Source: Maribellus sp. YY47 (GTDB taxonomy: Bacteria; Bacteroidota; Bacteroidia; Bacteroidales; Prolixibacteraceae). Taken from it: 64,000 nt of DNA. A program made the translations under genes and the position numbers. This document shows positions 30,608 through 39,684 of the stretch, piece by piece. Position 1 is the stretch's first letter. Each line of letters opens with the position of its first letter. The stretch covers positions 1-64,000 of the forward strand of contig NZ_JALGYW010000009.1 in the NCBI RefSeq assembly GCF_023111095.1, written 5' to 3'. The notes under the pieces were generated by a model. That model saw nothing but the letters and a program-made list of their open reading frames with translations. It was not told the origin of the DNA and did not search any database.

Positions 30608-31082
30608 ACCGCCTGGTTTTTATTCATCGTCAGTTTGTTAACAGTATAAAAGTATCAATTTCCACATAAATTTTCCAAGTAACCACTTGGTATCTAAAAT
30701 TTTCTTACCCCCAAAAGTCAAAGTTGTTTGTGGGTTGCAAGTAACTGCCGCCGATTAGGAATTTGAAACGTGAGCTTAACCATTCCTAATTTATGCCGCT
30801 GGCGGAAAACTTGCGAGTACAAAACTGTCCGCCAATTTTTTTTATTCCAGCCTAAGTACCGAAAAGCCAAAATTCAAACAGCCTGAATAACTACTGGCTG
30901 TTCCTAAAAAGTGCTTCACAGTCAGGTTGCAAAACGGTTTTACAAATTGTCAAACTGCAAAAATTGGCAACAGCACTAAACTTTATTTGCAAGTTTTGTG
31001 ACAGCAACTTTCGGGGCGAGCAGAAAACCAAAGAACGGACTTGTCAAATAACCACCAATTTATTTTTCTTAAACTTGGCGGT
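30608..31082. other. cassette without a convincing gene
   Basis: A 475-bp module with matching ends GTTACCGCC and GGCGGTAAC but no good minus-strand ORF. A plus-strand frame (30964-31248) runs into the next attC-like site and is probably chance. A large imperfect hairpin (about 30737-30825) pairs GATTAGGAAT with ATTCCTAAT and GCAAGT with ACTTGC. It may encode an RNA, carry regulatory signals or be a decayed cassette. Confidence 0.55.
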
Positions 31083-31206
31083 AACGGTCACTTGTATGTG
31101 GTCGGGCGGGATTTCTGGAAGAAATCGTGTCAGACCCGCAGGAAAGTGGGCACGAGGTCTGACTTGTCAGACCGCTAAAACCCCCGCCTGCCATATACAA
31201 TTTGTT
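31083..31206. repeat. attC-like site, family 2
   Basis: 124 bp, a close variant of the sites at 27396 and 39548. It belongs to the two-gene secreted-protein cassette on its right (boundary GTTACCACAC). Confidence 0.82.
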
Positions 31207-31218
31207 ACCACACGTTTT

Positions 31219-31674
31219 TTATTTATTTTTCTCTATTGCTTTATTTAAAGCTGTATTCAGTTTGTTTTTTAATTCTTTGTCATTTATTGATTTTACTACT
31301 CTTTCTTGAATATTTTCAAGGTCAACCAAATCAAGTAAGGGATTTTCAATTTCCTGGATTAGATAATCAAAATCAATGCTGTCTTTATGTTTGGTCAGCA
31401 CCTTGGAAAATTGTTCTGGTTGACTTTGTAGTAGTTTAAACAAAACTTCATTGCTGAACTCACTATATTCCACATTGTTCTTACACTCTCTTCCAAATGA
31501 TTGCAGAAATTTAACTATCAATTCGTCATTACAGTTTTCGATGTTTTCACTCATTTCAAGTACAATTTCAATATTGCATTTTGATAAACTATTCTTTGTC
31601 TCTTGAGCATGTAATTCCCTCGCAATAAGAATAGTTATTGTTACAATGAGAATTATTTTGAAATGAAATTGCAT
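31219..31674 (-). CDS. small secreted protein (array cassette, second gene)
   Basis: This 151-residue protein has a signal peptide (FKIILIVTITILIARELHAQ) and a helical, acidic mature part with two cysteines. No family was recognised. It follows the gene at 31689-32309 by 14 bp within the same cassette, so the two were probably captured and act together. Confidence 0.6.
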   Translation of the reverse strand: MQFHFKIILIVTITILIARELHAQETKNSLSKCNIEIVLEMSENIENCNDELIVKFLQSFGRECKNNVEYSEFSNEVLFKLLQSQPEQFSKVLTKHKDSIDFDYLIQEIENPLLDLVDLENIQERVVKSINDKELKNKLNTALNKAIEKNK

Positions 31675-31688
31675 GTTCTTTTAAGTTT

Positions 31689-32309
31689 TTATGGTCCACA
31701 ACAGTTTATGTAATAGTCCATTTCTCCAAAGGATAAATGAAAAGACAAATCACAGATTCCTGTTTCGTCTGTCTCTGCCCAAACTATCGCCTCTAAATTT
31801 CCGTTTCCATCCAAATCTCCTTTTAGTTTTATTTTATCAATTGGTATGTTCTCTGAAATTGGCTCTATTTTTTCTCTATTTAAGTTTGTAATTACAAAAC
31901 ACGAAACATTGTCAACTTGAAGGTTTGTCTTTAATTCTCTCTTTAAATTTTGTTTTTTTATCCTTGTCGTAAATGTTGGTCTGAATTGAATACCACCATC
32001 ATTTTCACACCAAAATTCAATTTTTATTGAGTCTTTAAAATTTAATGTCGCTATTTCTCCTTTGTCGTCAAACAATGTAATTGGTGAGTTATTTACAAAC
32101 TTGGTAATTACGTCTTTCCATTCAAGAATCGGTCTTTCGATTTCATAGTTAGAAATTGTCTTGTACGGAAACACAATTTCAATTTCATATTCTGTTTCTA
32201 AGTCCAGTTTTACTGTAGCTACTCCAATTGAATTTTCTTTAAAATCCTGAGAGTAGATAATGCTTGTAGAAAACAGGATTATTAATAATATGAATGTTAG
32301 TTTCTGCAT
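31689..32309 (-). CDS. secreted protein (array cassette, first gene)
   Basis: This 206-residue protein has a signal peptide (MQKLTFILLIILFSTSIIYS) and a beta-rich mature part. The C-terminal DLDGNGNLEAIVWAETD looks like an FG-GAP/EF-hand-like calcium loop. ATG at 32309 is preferred to a TTG 9 bp upstream. It shares its cassette with the following small secreted protein. The function is unknown. Confidence 0.6.
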   Translation of the reverse strand: MQKLTFILLIILFSTSIIYSQDFKENSIGVATVKLDLETEYEIEIVFPYKTISNYEIERPILEWKDVITKFVNNSPITLFDDKGEIATLNFKDSIKIEFWCENDGGIQFRPTFTTRIKKQNLKRELKTNLQVDNVSCFVITNLNREKIEPISENIPIDKIKLKGDLDGNGNLEAIVWAETDETGICDLSFHLSFGEMDYYINCCGP

Positions 32310-32328
32310 CTCGTTCAAAATGTGTGGT

Positions 32329-32453
32329 AACGGTTAGTACATGTTGTCGGGGCGGATTTCGGAGAGCGTTCCTGTCCGAAGGACATGGAACTGCGAAACG
32401 AGAATCCGCAGTTGGCGTACCACCGAACCCCGCCCTGCAATATGTACTGTGTT
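32329..32453. repeat. attC-like site, family 1
   Basis: 125 bp, with the same GTACATGTTG / CAATATGTAC outer stem as the sites at 25414, 37731, 38763, 40393 and 41490 (here the spacer reads GGTTA). It belongs to the second DUF4209-like cassette (boundary GTTAACGGTA). Confidence 0.82.
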
Positions 32454-32465
32454 AACGGTATGTGC

Positions 32466-34202
32466 TTATTTTTTTCTTAATACTCCTAATATCATTAAAA
32501 TATGAATAATCCGCTCTATCGATTGATAAGTGAATGAATTAATATCGCAAATTCCATGGCATACATCATTTCTTATATTCCAACCTCTTTGGTCTGTAAA
32601 AAGAACACGTAAATAAATTTGAATATCTTCATTAAATACCATTTTAACTATTTCATCTCCTAACAACTCATTAAATGTTTTTAATTGAAATCCACCTTTG
32701 TCTCTTGCAGCCTTGAATATTATTCCTCCAGACATTTCGATAAGATTTCTAATAGCCTCTTCAATTTGTGGAATTAGTAAATGTATTGCAACTATTAAGT
32801 CGTCGCTGAAATATGCATCGAGTCCACGCGCTATAATTTTGAGTCTAGATTCCTCAAAAACTGGTGACTTTTCAATGAATTCCAAAATATCATTTGTGTC
32901 TAATAATTTGGAGCTTGTTATTTTATAAAATACATGTCTTAAAAAAATGGCTTCATAAGATAAATCCTCAGAAAGTTCCATAATTAGTCTCCCATCAATA
33001 TCATCTTCAAGTGAACCGATTGTCGCAACAACCCTCCCTTTGGCATCTTGAAGTGTTATTGGAACAATATAATTAAATGGTGTTTTTTTAGCCATCTCAA
33101 ACATGCGTTCTCTTACTTCATCTTTTTTAGGAATAAATCGATTAATAATATTGTTTATAATTTCTGTTTTGCTTTCAGTTGTCATTAAGTCTACAAAACC
33201 ATCCATTTTTTCTTTGGGAATATTAAATGATGACTCCGTAAGTGAGAGTTCATCATTTATCTTAGGACCAAGCTCTTGTAATCTTCTTAACAAGTTTTTT
33301 ACTTCTTCATTTAAACCATAATTTGTATAAACTTTGTATAAATGCCTTAGCCATGAAGAAATTTGCATCGCACTACTATCTGCTTCTTTTAGTTCAAAAG
33401 CTGCACCAAGTTGTAGCATGATTTCCTTAATAATATCTGTTCGATTTTTTTTCTTATAATAATCGCAAAGTCTTTTGGCAGCATACTCTGCATCCCAAGG
33501 ATTTAGGTTATCTTTTGATGATAATTTGTTAAAGCGAACGTGTAATTTATTAATAATTCCAAGTTCTTCCTCGCTTGTAAGAACTATTCTCTTATTTCCA
33601 AGCAAGTAGTCAAAAGAGAATCCCCACAAATTATTTTTCTCATTTTTTGAAAATTCCTCTTCAAGTTCAACTGTAATTTTTTTCGCTTTTTCAATTAGTT
33701 CTGGTTGATTCAATGAACATGCAACATTAACAGCTCTTTTAATTTTGATAACTAATTCAATCTCATAATGAAATAATCTGTTCTCTACGGTATTTATTAG
33801 GCTCTCTACGTATGAGATACCAACTTTGTATTCAGGATTGTTATTTGTGACGCTTTTAGTAAAATCCCAAATTAAACCACAATAACGAGCTTTTAGTAAT
33901 GGATTTCGACTTTCGTCTTTTCGCTTATGCCAATAGTTTAATATGTCCTGATTAACTTGGGCAATTGAAGGAGATTCAGTTATTGAACCATCATCATTTT
34001 TCCAAACAATCATAGGTTTGTAGTATGTATTCCATTCATTTTTTTCTCCAGAGAGATTCTCTACAAAACCGAAAGCTAATGCTTCTGCGTGTAGTTCAAA
34101 TGGAATCACATCATTCTCAGGAACATATTTTCTCAATATATCCGAAATGTCATGTTCTGAGACCTTCGTTTGATTTTCAATTTCTTCAATAAAATTCTTC
34201 AT
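32466..34202 (-). CDS. DUF4209-like protein, copy 2 (array cassette)
   Basis: A 578-residue helical, cytoplasmic protein. The C-terminal region shows the DUF4209 core: WNIRNDVCHGICDINSFTYQ, with R-N-D-V-C-H as an R-x4-H motif. VVAIHLLIPQIEEAIRNL-like sequence lies about 100 residues before it. It is divergent from the cassette gene at 25551-27356 although the layout is the same, so this is not a recent duplication. Nuclease activity is an inference from the motif only. Confidence 0.65.
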   Translation of the reverse strand: MKNFIEEIENQTKVSEHDISDILRKYVPENDVIPFELHAEALAFGFVENLSGEKNEWNTYYKPMIVWKNDDGSITESPSIAQVNQDILNYWHKRKDESRNPLLKARYCGLIWDFTKSVTNNNPEYKVGISYVESLINTVENRLFHYEIELVIKIKRAVNVACSLNQPELIEKAKKITVELEEEFSKNEKNNLWGFSFDYLLGNKRIVLTSEEELGIINKLHVRFNKLSSKDNLNPWDAEYAAKRLCDYYKKKNRTDIIKEIMLQLGAAFELKEADSSAMQISSWLRHLYKVYTNYGLNEEVKNLLRRLQELGPKINDELSLTESSFNIPKEKMDGFVDLMTTESKTEIINNIINRFIPKKDEVRERMFEMAKKTPFNYIVPITLQDAKGRVVATIGSLEDDIDGRLIMELSEDLSYEAIFLRHVFYKITSSKLLDTNDILEFIEKSPVFEESRLKIIARGLDAYFSDDLIVAIHLLIPQIEEAIRNLIEMSGGIIFKAARDKGGFQLKTFNELLGDEIVKMVFNEDIQIYLRVLFTDQRGWNIRNDVCHGICDINSFTYQSIERIIHILMILGVLRKK

Positions 34203-34232
34203 TTGGCAAGAGTTTTTTTCAGCATTACCGTT

Positions 34233-34353
34233 AACGGTTGGTGTAAGAATAGTAGCCGACTGCGTGGTACTTTCCTGTCAGGTTACAAAAAGTAGAAGCG
34301 TGCTACAATACCTGAAATTATTACTGACCCGGCTATTATTTTTACACATTGTT
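34233..34353. repeat. divergent attC-like site (121 bp)
   Basis: The sequence is largely unrelated to the other sites, but the fold is the same: GTGTAAGAATAGTAGCCG pairs with CGGCTATTATTTTTACAC, inside AAC and GTT. It belongs to the NACHT cassette (boundary GTTATCGGCT). Confidence 0.8.
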
Positions 34354-37300
34354 ATCGGCTGTATTTATTGGATTCAATACTCGGTAAAGAATTTCAAAAA
34401 CACCTTCCTTTAAATCTGACGAACAGCTTTGGTAAAACTCAAGTGATTCTTCGATTAATTCTTGATTATAAGCAAGTTTTGCTCTTTGTAAAGAAATTAA
34501 TCTTATTGGCGCTAAAATTTCTTTGTTATCGGGTTCCGTCAGTTCAACTTTTTCCTTGTATTTCCTTTTTATTGGTGATCCATTAGATAAATATCTTAAC
34601 GGGTGTTTAAGAATAACTTCTGAAAGTATTTGAGGTTCTTTGTGAATATTAAGTAATGGAAAATCTTCCCAACCAAAAAAGTCAAGTAACCTAGTGTTAT
34701 CTGTTGCAGAGTATTTGATAAATCTTTCAAGATCGAGTTCTGTCCCCTCTGGCCCATTTATGTATAGAATAGAAAATTCTAATTGTCCAATTTCCTCAGA
34801 AGACAACATACACTGCATTTTTTCTAAAAAATGATTGTATTTTGTTTCTTCAAAGTTGAAAACATGAAATGTTTCAAACTTTTTATCCCACAAATATAAT
34901 CGTAGGTTATCCCTATATCCTTTCAGAACCCCATCATAATTTTTTAAACTTACCCACATTGTACTAGAGGAGCTTCTATTTTCTAAAATACTTTCCTTTT
35001 TTGATTTAATTGAGATTAATAATTTGTTCAGGAAATCATTTCTTGTAAATGATTTTATTTCATCTAATAGATGGATTGAAATTTCAGAAATATCGGATAA
35101 TATGACTTCTAAGAATATTTTGAGGACTGTGTTGTAATGCTTATTTTTTGCAAAGCTTTTTAAAGTTGATTTAATCAAATTTGCTTTTGTATCATTCAAG
35201 CCTGAAAAAAATCGGATACCTGTTGTTGATAATAAGTAATTTCTTATAAGCCTTAAATCATTTTTGCTAATACTGCTAGGTGAAAGAGAATCTAGGTAGT
35301 CAAAAAAGAGTGGCTTGAAAAACTCATCCCTAAGTAATGATTCATTGTATATAAATAAATAAAATATCCTCTTTTGCTTCGAAGTATTCTGAATTTGTTC
35401 AATAAGTATTTTTCTAATTTCAGGAATTTCATGATTATGCATTAAAACTTTTACCAAGTTGTCATATAACAGATCGTTATCTGTATTTAAACTTTTTATA
35501 ATTCTCTCAATGATAAACTTTTGTTTTTCGGACAATAATAATTCTCTAAATACTTCAATAAAAGAATTGATTAACGACTGATATTTGAAGTTTGATAAAA
35601 TGTAGAATATTTTATCAAGGATTTCATTAAAAATCGAATCATTAATCGCAATATCATCAGCAACTATTAAGCAAACAAGTTGAAGTGGACGGAAAGCATC
35701 TGGAAAGTTATCATCAACTTCCAAAATGTCTTTTATAAATTTTGATGTTTGAGTGCGACCAGCTTTCCCTTTAAAAGATAGCCTAATTTGTGACGCAGAA
35801 AGCCTTATTATTTCTGTCCAACGTGATTGGAAAATATAGTCTTTTAAATCTAACTCTTCTTCACTCCATAACGAAACAAACTCAATTGAGCTAAGGTATT
35901 CCTCAAACGTAAGGTGCATAAAACCATAAAATCTATTTCCTTGGTCATCAACACCCTTTTCATAAATGAATCCTGTTTGTTGGCGGATAAATTTGATAAA
36001 CTCTCTACAACTAGTTTTTGCTTCTGAAGAGGTTGAATTGGTATGAATCTCTTGATATACTTTTAAAAAGATATCTTTAAACTCATTTTCTTCTATTAAC
36101 GCATTTGACTTTGATTTATGTATCTCGAAGGCAATTGGTGCTAATATTTCTAAAATCTCTGACTTATCCTTTAATTGACTTTCATCCGATATGCGAAGAT
36201 GAACCCAATGCTCTAAAAAAGTATCAGTACTTATTTCATATAATTCAATTCTTTTACTTGGCAGCTTTTTCCCTTGGTAATGTATCATTGCAATAATGGT
36301 CATTAGCAATGGATTCGTTGCCAATTTTAGTACAGAGGGATTTCTTTTTATAGAATTAAAAAGAGTATCCGCCAATAAATCTGCATGCTCATAATCTTTG
36401 TCAGTATGATCTGCAATACTTTTATACCACTGGTTCGCAAACAGTTCAATTTCTTCTTCTCTAAATGATAATAATTTATAATGCGAAAATGTTGGTCCTA
36501 GTTTTGCTTCTTGATATCCAACAATTCTAGAAGTAACAAAATACCGGTTATTTGGGTACCTAGCTATTAAATCCGTAACCTGTTCTGTTACTTTTAGCCT
36601 TAATGAAGTTTCTGTTATTTCATCCAGCCCATCCATTAATATTAGCAAATTCGAATATTCAAAACTTTCTTTGTATATGTCTTGATACTGAATATCAATA
36701 TGATTAGTAATGAATTCGTAAATTGATTTTTTATATTTTTTATAATAATCAGAATAGTCTGAGAGTCTAAAGAGAACCGGTACTATATTTTTTAATATAT
36801 GCTCGCTATCTCTAAGTGTGCTAATAAGGGTAGACAAATATTTGAGAAGGGTTGATTTCCCTGAACCAGGATCGCCAAGAATTACAAGAGTTCTATGATT
36901 TAAAATTTCAATACTTTTAAAAGTGTTTTTATCTTCTCCTAATTCCAAATTTTCGTCAAGGATATTTGGTACTAAATCGGTCTGTTTGTTTATTGAAAGA
37001 GGAACGAAAATGTCATCTAACTCCATTTGCACTTCTTTCCCTGCAATTTTTGGAGAGAAGCCTCTTAACTCGAGAAATTTAAATTTATTATTTATGTAAT
37101 TGTCATAATCTTTAATTGTTTTTTGATACAGCCTATCATCTTGTGTATAACTTTCAAAAACAATTCTTCTTAACTCATCAAATTCATCTTTTTTAATTAA
37201 CTGTTGATCAATCTTTTTTAGTAAATCAATTATCTGATCAAGTTTAAGACATTCTATTAAAATCGTTTTTATTCCATCTTTTTCATTTATTAGGTTAAAG

Positions 37301-37704
37301 AATGAGTTTATATAATAGCTAAAACAATCCTCTAATATTTGTTTTACTACTTTAGGATAGTTTGAGTGAAGATCATATTCTTGAATAATATTTTCGGATA
37401 TTTTTTCGATATAGTCACTCTTTGTAAAATTTGTAAAAGAAAAATATCTCTCGTCACATATTATTCTTAAAAACTTTTCTTCATCCTTTCTAATTGCTTT
37501 CTTGAACTTATTAGTAACCTGACGAGCAAATTCATCATAATTTTGTTTGTGAGTATCAATAGATTTATAAAATGAATCTAAATACAATTTTTCAAGTGAA
37601 ACCTTCCCGCCAAGTCTTTCTTTTATCTTTTTGGCTTGGTCATATGTAATATTTGCGAAAATGCTTAAAGGGAAACCTAATAAGGTTAGTGTAATTGGTT
37701 CCAT
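34342..37704 (-). CDS. NACHT-domain NTPase (array cassette)
   Basis: This 1120-residue NLR-like protein has a central NACHT NTPase. Walker A ILGDPGSGKSTLLKYL lies near residue 275 and Walker B LLILMDGLDEI near 355, followed by RYFVTSRIVGYQ and the winged-helix/arm region. About 200 helical residues precede it and about 500 helical residues follow, as in sensor regions. The short stretch before the NTPase has no recognised nuclease or TIR domain. Bacterial NACHT proteins are known anti-phage factors, so defence is a reasonable inference. The C-terminus overlaps the attC-like site by 12 bp. Confidence 0.82.
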   Translation of the reverse strand: MEPITLTLLGFPLSIFANITYDQAKKIKERLGGKVSLEKLYLDSFYKSIDTHKQNYDEFARQVTNKFKKAIRKDEEKFLRIICDERYFSFTNFTKSDYIEKISENIIQEYDLHSNYPKVVKQILEDCFSYYINSFFNLINEKDGIKTILIECLKLDQIIDLLKKIDQQLIKKDEFDELRRIVFESYTQDDRLYQKTIKDYDNYINNKFKFLELRGFSPKIAGKEVQMELDDIFVPLSINKQTDLVPNILDENLELGEDKNTFKSIEILNHRTLVILGDPGSGKSTLLKYLSTLISTLRDSEHILKNIVPVLFRLSDYSDYYKKYKKSIYEFITNHIDIQYQDIYKESFEYSNLLILMDGLDEITETSLRLKVTEQVTDLIARYPNNRYFVTSRIVGYQEAKLGPTFSHYKLLSFREEEIELFANQWYKSIADHTDKDYEHADLLADTLFNSIKRNPSVLKLATNPLLMTIIAMIHYQGKKLPSKRIELYEISTDTFLEHWVHLRISDESQLKDKSEILEILAPIAFEIHKSKSNALIEENEFKDIFLKVYQEIHTNSTSSEAKTSCREFIKFIRQQTGFIYEKGVDDQGNRFYGFMHLTFEEYLSSIEFVSLWSEEELDLKDYIFQSRWTEIIRLSASQIRLSFKGKAGRTQTSKFIKDILEVDDNFPDAFRPLQLVCLIVADDIAINDSIFNEILDKIFYILSNFKYQSLINSFIEVFRELLLSEKQKFIIERIIKSLNTDNDLLYDNLVKVLMHNHEIPEIRKILIEQIQNTSKQKRIFYLFIYNESLLRDEFFKPLFFDYLDSLSPSSISKNDLRLIRNYLLSTTGIRFFSGLNDTKANLIKSTLKSFAKNKHYNTVLKIFLEVILSDISEISIHLLDEIKSFTRNDFLNKLLISIKSKKESILENRSSSSTMWVSLKNYDGVLKGYRDNLRLYLWDKKFETFHVFNFEETKYNHFLEKMQCMLSSEEIGQLEFSILYINGPEGTELDLERFIKYSATDNTRLLDFFGWEDFPLLNIHKEPQILSEVILKHPLRYLSNGSPIKRKYKEKVELTEPDNKEILAPIRLISLQRAKLAYNQELIEESLEFYQSCSSDLKEGVFEILYRVLNPINTADNNV

Positions 37705-37730
37705 AGTATTTTATTTTTAATATAGCCGAT

Positions 37731-37855
37731 AACGGTTGGTACATGTTGTCGGGGCGGATTTCGGTGAGCGTTCCTGTCCGAAGGACACGGAACTGCGATG
37801 CGAGAATCCGCAGTTGGCGTACCACCAAACCCCGCCCTGCAATATGTACTTTGTT
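37731..37855. repeat. attC-like site, family 1
   Basis: 125 bp with the family 1 stem. It belongs to the coiled-coil lipoprotein cassette on its right (boundary GTTATGGGT). Confidence 0.82.
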
Positions 37856-37881
37856 ATGGGTTGGTTTTTTTCATTTTCAAG

Positions 37882-38715
37882 TTATTTCTTTTCCTCGTTC
37901 TTAAGTTTCATTTTTGTAATCGCATTCTCAAACCAATCAGCATTGTCAATGGCAAATTTATAGGTACTTGGAGAACCGTATTTGTCAGCTTCTGCTACAA
38001 ACTTTATTTCACCACCATTAAGTAAAATATTTCTCAGTTTCTTGTCATATTCGTCTTCAATAGTAGTATTTCCATGGTCGCTATTGTAAGCACGTATTTC
38101 GAATTCCTTATTGTTTTTGTCTCTTATTTTAAAGTAAATGAATCCTTCTCCTTTTACAGGATGGTCTCTGGCATATTCATAAAGTTGGATACGAGAACTA
38201 TTTTTATCAATCATAAATCTAACTTTTAGGTCAGAATTTGTCGTTGCAGAATTACTGAATGTCCCATTGACAAACATTGACACAAAAAATTCACCAGTTC
38301 GTTCTCCAAAATCATCAACATAATATCCAATGTCCCATGACCCCAGATTATTAATGTTTGCAAGTTTAATACTGTCTTGTCGTGCTTTTTCCTTTATAGC
38401 AAGTTCTTCTTCAATTTTTTTGTCGATTGTTGGTTGAAGTTTTTTAAAATATGCTATTTCTTTCGATTCAGGGTGTTTATCAGATAGCTGTTTTATATAC
38501 TTATCAGCTAACAAATATTTGCCGTCATCGATTGAATTTTTTGCAAGATTTACTATTCTTTCTTCTCCATTTTCTAATTCATCGATTTGTGCTTTTAGTT
38601 TCGTTATTTCTTCAGTCATCGATTTGCATTTGTTCTCTAAATCAGTGTAACTGGTCTTTGAAACACAACCAGAAAGGAAAATTAATGAAACCAGAAAGAG
38701 AATTGAATTTTTCAT
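37882..38715 (-). CDS. coiled-coil lipoprotein (array cassette)
   Basis: This 277-residue protein has a lipoprotein signal (LIFLSGCVSK), a coiled coil (DLENKCKSMTEEITKLKAQI onwards) and a TPR-like helical hairpin (about 55-105). A beta-rich C-terminal domain starts at GSWDIGYYVDDFGERTGEFF. No family was recognised. It is the sole gene of its cassette. Confidence 0.65.
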   Translation of the reverse strand: MKNSILFLVSLIFLSGCVSKTSYTDLENKCKSMTEEITKLKAQIDELENGEERIVNLAKNSIDDGKYLLADKYIKQLSDKHPESKEIAYFKKLQPTIDKKIEEELAIKEKARQDSIKLANINNLGSWDIGYYVDDFGERTGEFFVSMFVNGTFSNSATTNSDLKVRFMIDKNSSRIQLYEYARDHPVKGEGFIYFKIRDKNNKEFEIRAYNSDHGNTTIEDEYDKKLRNILLNGGEIKFVAEADKYGSPSTYKFAIDNADWFENAITKMKLKNEEKK

Positions 38716-38762
38716 AATTTTTGGTTTTTATTGTTTGGTTTTTCTTTTTTAAACTTACCCAT

Positions 38763-38887
38763 AACGGTTGGTACATGTTGTCGGGGCGGATTTCGGAGAG
38801 CGTTCCTGTCCGAAGGACACGGAACTGCGATGCGAGAATCCGCAGTTGGCGCACCACCGAACCCCGCCCTGCAATATGTACTGTGTT
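38763..38887. repeat. attC-like site, family 1
   Basis: 125 bp with the family 1 stem. It belongs to the TIMP-like cassette on its right (boundary GTTAGCAGC). Confidence 0.82.
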
Positions 38888-38898
38888 AGCAGCTGACA

Positions 38899-39522
38899 TT
38901 ATTTTCTTTTTTTTATAAATACGATTGTCAGTAAGACTAAATTCATCAATGCAAGAAAAGCTATCAAATAGATTTGTCTGTTTTCATTTCTTGTCTCGAT
39001 TATTATACTGTGTTCTTTCTTATATTTTCGAAGTTTTTCTAAGTCAGACAACCAATAATTTAATCCATCAATTTTTCTTTCAAGTTTATAAATTTTCACT
39101 TTTAATGAATCTGAAGTTTGGTCTTTAAACTCAGGAAATATTGAAGCTGGCGGAATTAAAATATTTGTTCTTGTCAGAGAAATTGTCGGACTGCAATTAT
39201 TTATTTCAATTGTTGAATCATTTATTTGTGATGCGTAAACTATCCATAGTCCAGGTTCTTTTGGAATTTCGGAGCACATTCCTGTTATACATCCATTAAT
39301 TATATCATGCTGATAGTCACCTTTGAAAAGTTCATTGATTTTGAATTGATAGGCTTTAACAAATGGGTCATCGTATTCGCATGAGATTAATTCTCCAGTA
39401 AAAATTAAGTCTGAATTGAGTATCGCTTTATGAACAGTACTGTCCCGTTCTTCTTTTGGGCATCTACATGCATTACAATTTAGATAAAGCAGTATTCCGA
39501 TTAATAGTAAAGTAACTTTCAT
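38899..39522 (-). CDS. secreted, membrane-anchored TIMP/netrin-like protein (array cassette)
   Basis: This 207-residue protein has a signal peptide ending in NACRCP. After cleavage the mature chain would start at or near a C-x-C, followed by a beta domain with LIFTGELISCEYDD and FKINELFKG. This is the arrangement of NTR/TIMP-like OB folds. A C-terminal membrane helix (LIAFLALMNLVLLTIVFI) anchors it. Similarity to metalloprotease inhibitors is weak and structural only. Confidence 0.55.
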   Translation of the reverse strand: MKVTLLLIGILLYLNCNACRCPKEERDSTVHKAILNSDLIFTGELISCEYDDPFVKAYQFKINELFKGDYQHDIINGCITGMCSEIPKEPGLWIVYASQINDSTIEINNCSPTISLTRTNILIPPASIFPEFKDQTSDSLKVKIYKLERKIDGLNYWLSDLEKLRKYKKEHSIIIETRNENRQIYLIAFLALMNLVLLTIVFIKKRK

Positions 39523-39547
39523 TAAATGCGATTTTATGTTTGCTGCT

Positions 39548-39671
39548 AACGGTCACTTGTATGTGGTCGGGCGGGATTTCGAAAAGAAATCCTGTCAGAC
39601 CCGCAGGAAAGTGGGTACGAGGTCTGACTTGTCAGACCGCTAAAACCCCCGCCTGCCATATACAATTTGTT
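39548..39671. repeat. attC-like site, family 2 (duplicate)
   Basis: 124 bp, apparently identical to 27396-27519. It is part of the second copy of the duplicated cassette. Confidence 0.82.
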
Positions 39672-39684
39672 AGGGCTAGTTATT

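Noticed and set aside
30964-31248. 94-codon plus-strand ORF in the gene-less cassette
   Set aside because: It reads through the next attC-like site and lies on the strand opposite to all other cassette genes; no ribosome-binding or family evidence.
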